Assembly (NCBI GenBank): GCA_947488845.1
Contig: CANLBM010000019.1
Span: 1 to 52,222, forward strand
Origin: an uncultured Sphingomonadaceae bacterium
GTDB taxonomy: Bacteria; Pseudomonadota; Alphaproteobacteria; Sphingomonadales; Sphingomonadaceae
DNA: 52,222 nt
Reading direction: 5' to 3'
In this document: piece after piece, positions 28,616 through 37,278 of the stretch
Numbering within the stretch: position 1 is the stretch's first letter
Layout of the letters: each line of letters begins with the position of its first letter
Made by a program: the position numbers and the translations under genes
The notes under the pieces: model-generated
What the model was told of the DNA's origin: nothing
What the model saw: only the letters and a program-made list of their open reading frames with translations
The model's database searches: none

Positions 28616-29668
28616 TTGACCATTAGAAACAAATATGACCTGTTCGAAATAGCCGGACAGACGATCGCTCCCGGAAAAATCGGTGACGTCGCGATCCCTA
28701 TCAGCGATCTCTCCGCGGGCATGCAGGCCAATATGCAAGTGCGCGTCTTTCACGGAAAGCGCACCGGGCCTACGATCTTTGTCAGCGCCGCGATCCACGG
28801 CGATGAAATCATCGGCACGGAAATCATCCGCCGGGTGATGAAGAAACTCCATCCAAGCCGCATGTCCGGGACGGTGATATTCGTGCCGGTGGTCAATATG
28901 TTCGGGTTCATCACCCACAGCCGCTACCTGCCCGACCGCCGCGATCTCAACCGGTCCTTCCCGGGAACCGAGAAAGGTTCGCTGGCATCGCAGCTGGCCA
29001 ATATTTTCTCGACCGAGATCATCGACCATTGCTCTCTGGGCATCGACATCCACAGCGCTGCCCAGCACCGCTATAATCTCCCGCAGATCCGCATCGCTTC
29101 GGGCAATCCGGAACTCAAGGAACTGGCTCTGGAATTCGGACCGCCGGTGGTCATCGAAGCGGAACTACGCCCCGGCTCGCTGCGCGCGCTGGCCCGGGAA
29201 GCCGGTGTCGACATGCTGCTCATGGAAGCCGGCGAAGCGCTGCGGTTCGACGAATTTTCCGTATTGACCGGCGTAAACGGCATCTTGCGCGTGCTGAAAA
29301 AACTCGAAATGATTGATACCAAGCGGCTCGGCAAGCGCGGGGCACCGCCCGCCCAGGCGACCCGGACGGTGTGGCTGCGCTCGACGCGGGGCGGCATCTG
29401 TCGCATGATCTCTCCGTCCGGCAGCAAGGTCCACAAGGGCGACATGGTCGCCTGCATCAGCGATATTTTCGGCGATGGCGAAGAAGCCATACTCTCTCCG
29501 GTCGACGGGATCGTCATCGGCCACAGCAATCTGCCGGTCGTCAACCAGGGCGACGCCCTGCTCCACATCGCCGAGGTGCGGATTTTCGATACGGTCGGAG
29601 AGCGGCTCGAGAAAATCGAGGACGCGATCACCAGCAACCAGCTGCTGGACGAGGACGAGGTTATCTAG
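28616..29668 (+). CDS. succinylglutamate desuccinylase/aspartoacylase-family zinc hydrolase
   Basis: A 350-residue protein of the AstE/AspA-like M14 group. Zinc-binding residues are visible in AAIHGDEIIGTE (His and Glu), and a histidine lies in DIHSAAQHRYNLPQI. DRRDLNRSFPG, with the substrate arginine, is also conserved. The C-terminal 80 residues form a lipoyl-like barrel (GGICRMISPSGSKV, then VDGIVIGHSNLPVVNQGD) without a biotinylatable lysine. Such enzymes remove acyl or amino-acyl groups from glutamate- or aspartate-like amides. The start is uncertain: TTG at 28616 has AGGGG at about 7 bases, while an in-frame TTG at 28592 adds eight residues. It is convergent with the rimK operon. Homologues are often next to rimK and rimB in other genomes as I recall, which suggests a role in removing glutamates added by RimK. 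Confidence 0.82.
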   Translation: MTIRNKYDLFEIAGQTIAPGKIGDVAIPISDLSAGMQANMQVRVFHGKRTGPTIFVSAAIHGDEIIGTEIIRRVMKKLHPSRMSGTVIFVPVVNMFGFITHSRYLPDRRDLNRSFPGTEKGSLASQLANIFSTEIIDHCSLGIDIHSAAQHRYNLPQIRIASGNPELKELALEFGPPVVIEAELRPGSLRALAREAGVDMLLMEAGEALRFDEFSVLTGVNGILRVLKKLEMIDTKRLGKRGAPPAQATRTVWLRSTRGGICRMISPSGSKVHKGDMVACISDIFGDGEEAILSPVDGIVIGHSNLPVVNQGDALLHIAEVRIFDTVGERLEKIEDAITSNQLLDEDEVI

Positions 29669-29751
29669 GGGTGAGACCGCAATGCGATATTGACCGATCC
29701 CCGGCATTGGCAATGGCCGTCAAAAGACCTCTACTCTGACATTTCACACGG

Positions 29752-30624
29752 TCAATTGGCAAATTTTTCAAGAGCGCTGTCCATGTCAAGTCGTGTGACA
29801 ATAGTCAGCGATGTGGTTGTCTCGGCGAGTTCCTCCGGCCTCTTCACCGTAATCTCGGTTCGCTCGGTTTTTCTGATCACGGCGCCAGAGGTGTTTAGGT
29901 CGAACTCGATCCTGATCAAGCCCTGAATTCCGATTTTCGCGGCATCTTCTTCCGCTTGCTGACGCGTGAGGTCCTCGCCAAGCATTTGAGCGAGAATGAG
30001 AGCAGTTTCAGCTTTCTCAGCTCTCACTTTGTCTTCGTCGACCGTAATCGTTACGGAATAACCCGGACGGGACGCAGGCAAGGCCGTCAATATCCCTGGC
30101 CCCTCACCCAAAGCATGCGAATATTCGGCTCCATCGACGAGACTCGGGATGCGGAGGTCGAACGATTCTATCTCGTCCAGTATCGACTGCGGATCGCAAT
30201 CCACTTTAAACGGAAAACCACCGCCATGGCTCCACATTCCGCATGCTTCTCGCGGAAACTTGTATTTTTTTAACCATTGATTGATCCGGACTTCAACAAT
30301 CTGCGCATCGAGCAGTTCAAGCGATCCATCGGGCCGTTCCATCACCCGGGCCGGAAAATACCAGAAACCGGAATCTGCCTTGCCTCCTTCATCAGGGGGC
30401 AGATCATATTTGAGTATTATTCCCTCGGAGGTCTCTTCCTTTACAGTCTCGATCAGCACCTGGTGTCCGCTGGAAGCACCGCTTGTTTGTCCGTCGGAAA
30501 GTTTCGAAGATCGCTCATATTCGAGTTGCAGCCAAGTCGACTCATGTTGAGGGGGCTCACCATGGACGACTGAGGGCATGATTGCCCCCAACAGCAACCC
30601 CGCAAAGGCTAATGTATATCTCAC
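29752..30624 (-). CDS. secreted protein of unknown function, coupled to rimK
   Basis: A 290-residue protein I do not recognise. The start is GTG at 30624, and the GTGA overlap with the rimK stop couples the two genes. A signal peptide ([20 protein letters not shown]) indicates export. The mature part has two cysteines (EACGMW and KVDCDPQ), a [18 protein letters not shown] segment, and a C-terminal half rich in charged helices with [21 protein letters not shown] sandwich or lectin-like fold is possible, but this is a guess. Its tight coupling to a cytoplasmic ligase, although it is exported, is odd. It ends convergent with the zinc hydrolase gene, about 80 bases away. Confidence 0.7.
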   Translation of the reverse strand: MRYTLAFAGLLLGAIMPSVVHGEPPQHESTWLQLEYERSSKLSDGQTSGASSGHQVLIETVKEETSEGIILKYDLPPDEGGKADSGFWYFPARVMERPDGSLELLDAQIVEVRINQWLKKYKFPREACGMWSHGGGFPFKVDCDPQSILDEIESFDLRIPSLVDGAEYSHALGEGPGILTALPASRPGYSVTITVDEDKVRAEKAETALILAQMLGEDLTRQQAEEDAAKIGIQGLIRIEFDLNTSGAVIRKTERTEITVKRPEELAETTTSLTIVTRLDMDSALEKFAN

Positions 30625-31526
30625 CCCTGACCGCGCGTCTTGGTCTTCCCGGGCTTGGCATTTTTCTCGATGAATTCGATGATCAGGCCCGCGACATCCT
30701 TGCCGGTGGCATTTTCGATGCCTTCGAGGCCGGGCGAGCTGTTCACTTCCATGATCACCGGGCCATGATTGGAACGCAACATGTCGACGCCGCAGACATT
30801 CAGGCCCATATGCTTGGCGGCGCGCAAGGCGGTCGAGCGTTCCTCGGGCGTGATCTTGACGATCTGGGCGCTGCCGCCGCGATGCAGGTTGGAGCGGAAA
30901 TCGTCCGGCGCACCGGTACGCTTCATGGCGGCGACCACCTTGCCGCCCACGACCAGCGCGCGGATATCGGTGCCGCCGGCTTCCTTGATGAATTCCTGCA
31001 CCAATATGTTCACATTGGCGCCGCGAAAGGCCTCGATCACCGACTTGGCGCTCGACATGGTCTCGGCGAGAACCACGCCGATGCCCTGGGTGCCCTCCAG
31101 CAGCTTGATCACCACCGGCGGGCCGTTCACTGCCCTGATTATCTCTTCGGCCTGTTTCGGGTCGTTGGCATAAGCCGTCAGCGGCAGCCCGAGTCCATAT
31201 TTGGACAATATCTGCATCGAGCGCAGCTTGTCACGACTGCGGCCAATGGCCACGCTTTCGTTGAGCGGCCAGACGCCGGCCATTTCAAACTGGCGCAGCA
31301 CCGCGGTGCCGTAGTTGGTGATCGACGCGCCGATCCGCGGAATGACTGCCTCATAGCCTTCAAGCCGGTGGCCATCATAGGTGATGGTCGGCCGGTGACT
31401 GGCGATATTCACCGTGCAGCGGGTGGTATTCAATATATCGAGCGAATGCCCCCGATCTTCTGCTGCCTGCACCAGACGTTTGTGCGAGTAGAGATTCGGG
31501 TTTCGCGCGAGCATGGCGATTTTCAT
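30621..31526 (-). CDS. rimK: RimK-type ATP-grasp glutamate ligase
   Basis: A 301-residue ATP-grasp ligase. RimK adds glutamate residues to the C-terminus of ribosomal protein S6, and can make poly-alpha-glutamate. Visible elements: [20 protein letters not shown] near residue 60-80, the ATP-binding loop [11 protein letters not shown], and [17 protein letters not shown]. The metal site [13 protein letters not shown] follows. Length and order match the RimK/LysX family. It lies 3 bases after the rimB-like gene and overlaps the next gene by 4, so the three are one operon. The setting, between adk and rpsM in the ribosomal locus and next to gdhA, supports a ribosome-modification role; the substrate S6 (rpsF) is not in the window. 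Confidence 0.93.
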   Translation of the reverse strand: MKIAMLARNPNLYSHKRLVQAAEDRGHSLDILNTTRCTVNIASHRPTITYDGHRLEGYEAVIPRIGASITNYGTAVLRQFEMAGVWPLNESVAIGRSRDKLRSMQILSKYGLGLPLTAYANDPKQAEEIIRAVNGPPVVIKLLEGTQGIGVVLAETMSSAKSVIEAFRGANVNILVQEFIKEAGGTDIRALVVGGKVVAAMKRTGAPDDFRSNLHRGGSAQIVKITPEERSTALRAAKHMGLNVCGVDMLRSNHGPVIMEVNSSPGLEGIENATGKDVAGLIIEFIEKNAKPGKTKTRGQG

Positions 31527-31529
31527 AAA

Positions 31530-32009
31530 TTATCTTTCTTCGTGCCGGCCCAGCATCCATCGCCTGGCACTGTTGACGAGAAATCCACGCTTCAGTGCCC
31601 TGCGTCCGATCAGGACCGGAAATATCATCGACTGCCGATTTGCAAGTGTCATATGCCCGAGCCACTCCAGTGGGCCGAGCTTCATGACTGTCTCTATCAC
31701 ATAACGGGTTTGCATGACACCATTGCTACTCTTTATTCTGCGCTGGCCATAGACCCGCGCCTCGCAATGATGATCGGGGATGCCTGACCCCATGGGGATG
31801 GTAAATTTCACAAATTGCTGGCCATCTTTTTCAAACGGCTTGATCCGGGTGGCGTGGAGCGAAGAGGTCGCTGCTCCGGTATCAACCTTGGCGTGCAGGT
31901 TTTTTATCCCCAGACCGGGGATGTCAATCAGCTCGCACCAACCGATTTCGCACGGCTCTTTGAGTTTCTTCGGAAGCCGTTTCACTTTAGGGTTTTGTGC
32001 TTGCGCCAT
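31530..32009 (-). CDS. rimB: RimB-like retropepsin-fold protease (ATP-dependent zinc protease family)
   Basis: A 159-residue protein with the retropepsin-like motif HAKVDTGAATSSLHA (Asp43-Thr-Gly45), the mark of the RimK-linked protease family annotated as ATP-dependent zinc protease or RimB. RimB removes glutamates added by RimK to ribosomal protein S6 in Pseudomonas. It precedes rimK by 3 bases in the same operon. No ribosome binding site is seen before the ATG at 32009. That ATG is within the right arm of a perfect 12-base hairpin (32003-32034), so its own translation may be tightly controlled, or it may be read through structured leader RNA. An alternative in-frame GTG lies eight codons later. 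Confidence 0.85.
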   Translation of the reverse strand: MAQAQNPKVKRLPKKLKEPCEIGWCELIDIPGLGIKNLHAKVDTGAATSSLHATRIKPFEKDGQQFVKFTIPMGSGIPDHHCEARVYGQRRIKSSNGVMQTRYVIETVMKLGPLEWLGHMTLANRQSMIFPVLIGRRALKRGFLVNSARRWMLGRHEER

Positions 32010-32040
32010 CGGCCGATGATTTGGCCGATGGCGCTTTTTT
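32003..32040. promoter_or_regulatory. hairpin overlapping the rimB start codon
   Basis: GCGCCATCGGCC (32003-32014) and GGCCGATGGCGC (32023-32034) are exact inverse complements with an 8-base loop, followed on the plus strand by six T. On the plus strand it is a good terminator for an antisense transcript. On the minus strand, the direction of gdhA and rimB, the arm contains the rimB ATG and would sequester it. No other hairpin lies between gdhA and rimB. Confidence 0.65.
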
Positions 32041-32058
32041 GCGCAAGATAATTATAAG

Positions 32059-33414
32059 CTAGACGACACCATAAGCGAGCATCGCATCGGCGACTTTCTT
32101 GAAGCCCGCGATATTGGCGCCCTTCACATAGTCGACATAGCCGTCGCCCTGATCGCCATATTCGACGCATTTGTCATGGATGCCTTCCATCAGATCGGTC
32201 AGCATCTCGCCGAGCCGCTCGTGGTTCCAGCTGATCCGCTCCGCGTTCTGGCTCATTTCAAGACCCGACACGGCCACACCACCGGCATTGGCCGCCTTGC
32301 CCGGACCATACATGATCTTCGCATCGTGGAAGACGTGAACGCCTTCCAGCGTGGTCGGCATGTTCGCGCCTTCCGAAACGGCGATCACGCCGTTGGCGAC
32401 CAGTTCCTTGGCTTCCGTTTCGTTGAGCTCATTCTGCGTCGCACATGGCAATGCCAGATCGCAGGGCACGCTCCATGGCCGTGCACCTTCATGATAGGAC
32501 GCGCCGGTGAAATGATCGGCATATTCGCTGATCCGGCCCCGCGTGTGGGTCTTGTGATGCTTGACCCAGTCGATCTTGTCCTGATCGATGCCATCGGGAT
32601 CGTGGATGAAGCCGCCGCTATCCGATAGCGTCAATACCTTGCCGCCCTGTTTGACAATCTGCTCGGCCGCGTGAGTCGCGACATTGCCGGATCCGGAAAT
32701 GACCGCCGTCTTGCCGGCAATCGCGTCGTTCCGGTGCTTGAGCATATTTTCCATGAAATAAACCGCGCCATAGCCGGTCGCTTCGGGACGCATCTGCGAC
32801 CCTCCATATTCCATGCCCTTGCCGGTCAGCACGCCTTCCCAGCGGTTGGTGATCCGCTTGTACTGGCCGAACATATAGCCGATCTCGCGGCCGCCGACGC
32901 CGATATCGCCGGCGGGAACATCCGTATCCGGGCCGATGTGGCGGTAAAGCTCGGTCATGAACGACTGGCAGAAACGCATGACTTCCGCGTCAGACTTGCC
33001 CTTGGGATTGAAGTTTGCCCCGCCCTTGCCGCCGCCCATCGGCAGCCCGGTCAGCGCATTTTTGAATGTCTGCTCGAACGCGAGGAATTTCAGCACGCTT
33101 TCGGTGACGCTCGGATGGAAGCGGATACCGCCCTTATATGGGCCAATGGCGTTATTATTCTGGATACGAAAGCCGCGCTGCACACGGATGCAGTGATTAT
33201 CATCCTCCCAGCATACGCGGAACGAAACCACCCGATCTGGCTCGGCAATCCGCCGCAAGATCTGTGCGCTGTGATAGGCTTCCTTGTCTTCAATGAAATC
33301 GAAAATGTCCATCGCGACTTCCTGCACCGCCTGAACAAATTCAGGTTGGCCCGGATTGCGCTTCTTGACGCCCTCCATGAATGTCGGAAAATCTACATGA
33401 TCGGAAACGGCCAT
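32059..33414 (-). CDS. gdhA: NADP-type glutamate dehydrogenase
   Basis: A 451-residue hexameric-type glutamate dehydrogenase. It converts 2-oxoglutarate and ammonium to glutamate. The substrate-binding region PMGGGKGGANFNPKGKSD has the catalytic-pocket lysines, and PAGDIGVGGREIGYM and GSGNVATHAAEQI (the dinucleotide turn) follow. The ATG at 33414 has GAGGGG at 8 bases; a TTG five codons earlier is also possible. The length and the absence of long extensions fit the small NADP class. It lies 49 bases upstream of the rimB-rimK operon on the same strand and could share a transcript, supplying glutamate for the ligase. Confidence 0.95.
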   Translation of the reverse strand: MAVSDHVDFPTFMEGVKKRNPGQPEFVQAVQEVAMDIFDFIEDKEAYHSAQILRRIAEPDRVVSFRVCWEDDNHCIRVQRGFRIQNNNAIGPYKGGIRFHPSVTESVLKFLAFEQTFKNALTGLPMGGGKGGANFNPKGKSDAEVMRFCQSFMTELYRHIGPDTDVPAGDIGVGGREIGYMFGQYKRITNRWEGVLTGKGMEYGGSQMRPEATGYGAVYFMENMLKHRNDAIAGKTAVISGSGNVATHAAEQIVKQGGKVLTLSDSGGFIHDPDGIDQDKIDWVKHHKTHTRGRISEYADHFTGASYHEGARPWSVPCDLALPCATQNELNETEAKELVANGVIAVSEGANMPTTLEGVHVFHDAKIMYGPGKAANAGGVAVSGLEMSQNAERISWNHERLGEMLTDLMEGIHDKCVEYGDQGDGYVDYVKGANIAGFKKVADAMLAYGVV

Positions 33415-33546
33415 CGTCTTACCCCTCAAATATTGAATGTATGCACGACCCGTTATTCGCCGCCAGCCTCCTCAAGCCGACACCAAGTATGTATCCATCA
33501 TAGAACTATTAAACCACCGACGTAAAGTGTTGAGATCGAGCCGGAA

Positions 33547-34191
33547 TCAGCCCGGATCGCTTTTTTCGTCGATATCGCTGGCACCATCGTCAATTTGCTC
33601 GACGGCATCATCCTGCAAACCGGCATCGGCCGCGCCGGGATCACCGAACAAGGCGGCCAGACGGTCCAGCTGCTCCCCGATCACACCGTCCACGGCAGGA
33701 GCGATCTGATCAACGGGGAATTCCATGTAACCGCCGACTTTGTAGGTGAACCGGACCACCGTAGCGTCCCCTTGCGGTTGCAACTGGATGGTCAGCGTAC
33801 CGGTCACAGCTTCGCCCTGCAACGGGCCTAGCGCACCGGACATACGAAGCATCTTGCCATTATGCGCATAAATAACCCGCATGTGCTGCACGCTGCCATC
33901 CGAGGATTTGATATTGTCAGCCGAAATCGTCCGGATCAGCTCGCAAAAACAACCGCCGGCCTGCGGGACAAGATAGAAATTTTCGGCATTGCCGGTCCAA
34001 CTGTGATCGGCGTTCCAGTAACGCGACGGCGCGATCAGGGCTTTCCAGACCGCGTCGCTATTTCCCGCTATCTCGGTTTGATGCTGCACGGTGAAGCCAT
34101 TCGCCGCGGTGTCGGTCACTTCTGCCTGCGCAGACGTTACGCTGCATAGCGCTACCATTCCCGAAATTGCGTGAAATGCCAGCTTAGCCAT
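33547..34191 (-). CDS. exported SRPBCC-domain (polyketide cyclase/START-like) protein
   Basis: A 214-residue protein: signal peptide (FHAISGMVALCSVTSAQA), then an SRPBCC domain beginning QHQTEIAGNSDAVWKALIAPSRYWNADHSW (in part AVWKALIAPSRYW), which binds hydrophobic ligands in a deep pocket, and an acidic tail. The ATG at 34191 has GGAG 8 bases upstream. The gene lies 24 bases after adk on the same strand, so it may be co-transcribed with secY-adk. It has no obvious tie to translation. It marks one edge of the insert that separates adk from rpsM. Confidence 0.75.
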   Translation of the reverse strand: MAKLAFHAISGMVALCSVTSAQAEVTDTAANGFTVQHQTEIAGNSDAVWKALIAPSRYWNADHSWTGNAENFYLVPQAGGCFCELIRTISADNIKSSDGSVQHMRVIYAHNGKMLRMSGALGPLQGEAVTGTLTIQLQPQGDATVVRFTYKVGGYMEFPVDQIAPAVDGVIGEQLDRLAALFGDPGAADAGLQDDAVEQIDDGASDIDEKSDPG

Positions 34192-34215
34192 GACCATGTC
34201 TCCAGTGAATTTAGC

Positions 34216-34863
34216 TCAAAGCGACAGAACCGCCTCGATCGCATCGTTGACTTCCGCCATGCTGCCCATGCCGTTCACCTTGCGCACGATACCGCGCGCT
34301 TCGTAGATCGGGAGAATGGGCGCGGTCTTGGCGCGATATTCTTTCATGCGGGTGCGCACGGTTTCTTCATTGTCATCGGGACGACGCTTGAATTCGCTTT
34401 TGCCGCAAATGTCGCAAACGCCTTCTTCGGCAGGTTTCTTGAATGTATCGTGATAGCCTTCGCCACAATTTCCGCAGGTGAAGCGGCCAACGATGCGTTC
34501 GACCAGCGCGTCCTCGTCAACGGCAAGCTCGATCACATAGGAAAGGCTGCGATTTCTCGCTGCCAGGATCTCGTCCAGCGATTCGGCTTGCGCGGCTGTC
34601 CGCGGATAACCGTCAAAGATAACGCCCTTGTCGGGGCCAAGCTCGTCCAGCTTGTCGCCGATGATGCCGGACACCACTTCATCAGGGACCAGTTCGCCGG
34701 CGTCCATCAGGGCCTTGGCCTTCAAGCCGACCTCGGTACCGGCTTTCACAGCCGCCCGAAGCATGTCGCCAGTGGATAGCTGGACCATGCCATGCTCGTC
34801 TTCAAGACGACTGGCCTGCGTACCTTTTCCGGCTCCCGGTGGTCCCAACAAGATGATATCCAT
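34216..34863 (-). CDS. adk: adenylate kinase, LID domain with zinc-type cysteines
   Basis: A 215-residue adenylate kinase (ATP + AMP = 2 ADP). The P-loop GPPGAGKGT is at 7-15 and FDGYPRT at 83-89. The LID has Cys130, Cys133, Cys150 and Cys153 (CGNCGEGYHDTF, CDICG), the four-cysteine zinc form. The location after secY is classical for the spc operon. In most alphaproteobacteria rpsM follows directly; here SRPBCC, gdhA and rim genes come next. Confidence 0.97.
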   Translation of the reverse strand: MDIILLGPPGAGKGTQASRLEDEHGMVQLSTGDMLRAAVKAGTEVGLKAKALMDAGELVPDEVVSGIIGDKLDELGPDKGVIFDGYPRTAAQAESLDEILAARNRSLSYVIELAVDEDALVERIVGRFTCGNCGEGYHDTFKKPAEEGVCDICGKSEFKRRPDDNEETVRTRMKEYRAKTAPILPIYEARGIVRKVNGMGSMAEVNDAIEAVLSL

Positions 34864-34918
34864 GAATTGCCCCTGTTGTCGTGTAATGATTCTGATCCGG
34901 ACCTAACGCCTTCCGGCC

Positions 34919-36292
34919 TTAGCGTCTACGCCGACCGCCCTTGAGTTTCGCTTTCTTGAGCAGATCACCATATTGCAGCGCCAGCAAATGGCTCTGAATC
35001 TGGGTCACCGTGTCGACCGTCACATTGACGACGATCAGCAGGCTGGTACCGCCCAGAAAGAATATCGGAAGATTGGTTTGCGCCATGACATATTCCGGCA
35101 AAACGCAGACCAGCGCCAGATAGGCTGCGCCGACCACGGTGATCCGGGTGAGCACATAATCGAGATAGTCTGCAGTATTCTTGCCCGGACGAATCCCTGG
35201 AACAAAGCCACCGTTCTTCTTGAGATTCTCTGCCGTTTCTTCGGGGTTGAAGACAACCGCAGTGTAGAAGAAACAGAAGAAGATAATGCCCGACGCATAG
35301 AGCGCCATATAGAGCGGCTGGCCATGGGCCAGATACTGGTTCAGCATGATGATGAAGTCGCCGAACATCGTTTCCCCGGCGGTGGCATTGCCGGCAAACT
35401 GGCTAACCGTCAGCGGCATCAATAGCAGCGAAGAAGCGAAAATTGGCGGGATAACACCGGCGGTGTTGACCTTGAGCGGCAAATGGCTGCGGTCAGCCTG
35501 CATCACGCCATGCTGGGTGGCACGCTTCGGATATTGAATCAGTACCCGTCGCTGCGCGCGTTCCATGAAACTGATGAACAATACCAGTCCTGCGACCATC
35601 ACGATCAGACCGACAATCGTCAGCGCGTTGATCGAGCCGGTGCGGCTACCTTCCATGAGATTGCCGACGAAAGTAGGCATCTGGGCCACAATACCGGCCA
35701 TGATGATCAGCGAAATACCGTTACCGATACCGCGGCTGGTGATCTGTTCACCCAGCCACATCAGGAACAAGGTACCGCCAACCAGACTGATAACCGCGCC
35801 GACGCGGAACATATAACCGGGTTCGACAACCGCCTGCAGACCCGACTGGGAAGCGAAGCTTTCAAGGCCAACCGCGATGAAATAGCCCTGGACGGCGGTC
35901 AGCCCGACCGTACCGTAACGGGTATATTGGTTGAGCTTCTTGCGCCCTGCTTCACCGTCCTTCTTTATCGCGGCCAGCGTCGGGGACAAAGCTGCCGCCA
36001 ACTGGACTACGATCGAGGCGGTAATATAGGGCATCACACCCAGAGCGATCAGGCTCATCCGCTCCAGCGAACCGCCTGAAAATGTATTGAAGATATCGAG
36101 AACGCCGCCACGGGTCTGATCATAGAGATCAGCCAGAACGACCGGATCAACACCGGGGAGCGGAACGAAGCTGAGCATCCGGAAAATGACCAGCGCTCCG
36201 AGCGTAAACCAGATGCGTTTCCGCAATTCGGTAGCCTGACCGAATTTCGATAGACTTAGATTGGCTGCGACCTGATCGGCTCTTGATGCCAT
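34919..36292 (-). CDS. secY: preprotein translocase subunit SecY
   Basis: A 457-residue, ten-span inner membrane protein that forms the Sec channel. The N-terminus ASRADQVAANLSLSKFGQATELRKRIWFTLGAL is cytoplasmic and typical; FSGGSLERMSLIALGVMPYITASI (in part) and the conserved loop QRRVLIQYPKRAT are seen. The start at 36292 has AGGGA about 8 bases upstream. A terminator at 36459-36486 separates it from rplO, so secY has its own leader of about 170 bases and probably its own promoter. Confidence 0.97.
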   Translation of the reverse strand: MASRADQVAANLSLSKFGQATELRKRIWFTLGALVIFRMLSFVPLPGVDPVVLADLYDQTRGGVLDIFNTFSGGSLERMSLIALGVMPYITASIVVQLAAALSPTLAAIKKDGEAGRKKLNQYTRYGTVGLTAVQGYFIAVGLESFASQSGLQAVVEPGYMFRVGAVISLVGGTLFLMWLGEQITSRGIGNGISLIIMAGIVAQMPTFVGNLMEGSRTGSINALTIVGLIVMVAGLVLFISFMERAQRRVLIQYPKRATQHGVMQADRSHLPLKVNTAGVIPPIFASSLLLMPLTVSQFAGNATAGETMFGDFIIMLNQYLAHGQPLYMALYASGIIFFCFFYTAVVFNPEETAENLKKNGGFVPGIRPGKNTADYLDYVLTRITVVGAAYLALVCVLPEYVMAQTNLPIFFLGGTSLLIVVNVTVDTVTQIQSHLLALQYGDLLKKAKLKGGRRRR

Positions 36293-36458
36293 GCTTGACT
36301 TCCCTGCCCCAAAGTTAGTTTGCAACGCGCCACTGCTTAGGCAGAGGCCCATCTCCAACTATTGCGTATTGGTGCAATCTCCGGAGATGAATAGCTGCCT
36401 TTGCAACTATGCAACCCGCCCCATATCGGATGTTAATCCATCAAAAACAAGGGGCCAG

Positions 36459-36486
36459 AAAAAGAGGCGCTGAAATCAGCGCCTCT
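36459..36486 (-). terminator. terminator between rplO and secY
   Basis: AGAGGCGCTGA (36463-36473) pairs perfectly with TCAGCGCCTCT (36476-36486), and the minus strand continues with five U. It ends the transcript coming from rplO, directly after the rplO stop, within what is usually an uninterrupted spc operon. Confidence 0.9.
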
Positions 36487-36492
36487 CGAAGA

Positions 36493-37047
36493 TCAATCTT
36501 TCTTTTTCGCGCGGTTAGCGGCTTTTTTCTCACGTGCAGGCTTGGACGCAACAGCTTTTTTCTCGCCCTTTGGACGACGTTCGCCACCCGCTGGAAGAAT
36601 TTCGACCTTGCCGCCGGCCTTTTCAACCGCAGCAACAGCAGCTTTCGAAGCGCCTGCAACGGTGATCGTGATTTTCGCTTTCAGTTCGCCTTTGGCAAGC
36701 AGACGAACGCCGTCCTTGCCGCCACGAGCCAGACCAGCAGCTTTCAGAGTTGCGTGATCGATCGTGCCTTTGCCATCGAGACTTTTGCTGTCGATGAACT
36801 TCTGGATCATGCCCAGGTTCACTTCCGCATAGTCGGTTCCAAACGGGTTGTTGAAACCACGCTTTGGAAGCCGCATGTGGAGTGGCATCTGGCCGCCTTC
36901 GAAGCCCTTGATAGCTACACCGGAACGGGATTTCTGACCTTTTTGGCCACGTCCAGCGGTTTTGCCTTTGCCCGAGCCGATGCCCCGACCGACGCGCATG
37001 CGTGATTTGCGTGCGCCGTCATTATCTCTAAGTTCGTTTAATTTCAT
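36493..37047 (-). CDS. rplO: 50S ribosomal protein L15 with basic C-terminal tail
   Basis: 184 residues versus roughly 145-160 in most bacteria. The core has [22 protein letters not shown] and [15 protein letters not shown]. The extra C-terminal part ([31 protein letters not shown]) is nearly all Lys, Ala and Arg. L15 acts late in 50S assembly and contacts 23S RNA domain II. A terminator follows only six bases after the stop codon. Confidence 0.96.
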   Translation of the reverse strand: MKLNELRDNDGARKSRMRVGRGIGSGKGKTAGRGQKGQKSRSGVAIKGFEGGQMPLHMRLPKRGFNNPFGTDYAEVNLGMIQKFIDSKSLDGKGTIDHATLKAAGLARGGKDGVRLLAKGELKAKITITVAGASKAAVAAVEKAGGKVEILPAGGERRPKGEKKAVASKPAREKKAANRAKKKD

Positions 37048-37092
37048 GTCTTGTACTCGCTTTCGCTTTTATGCGCACGGAAGTCTCGGGTG

Positions 37093-37275
37093 TTACCCTT
37101 CGAGAACTTCCACCAGATGATGTACCTTGCCGATCATGCCGCGGACTTCGGCGGTATCTTCCAGTTCGGAAACACGGTGCATCTTGTTGAGACCGAGACC
37201 GATCAGCGTCTTGCGCTGGGATTCCGGACGACGGATCGGAGAACCGATCTGCTTGATTTTAATTTTGGCCATCAA
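37093..37275 (-). CDS. rpmD: 50S ribosomal protein L30
   Basis: 60 residues, the normal size, with [21 protein letters not shown] and [15 protein letters not shown]30 is on the 50S surface. It lies between rpsE and rplO in the standard spc order, with only 3 bases after rpsE. Confidence 0.95.
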   Translation of the reverse strand: MMAKIKIKQIGSPIRRPESQRKTLIGLGLNKMHRVSELEDTAEVRGMIGKVHHLVEVLEG

Positions 37276-37278
37276 AAA

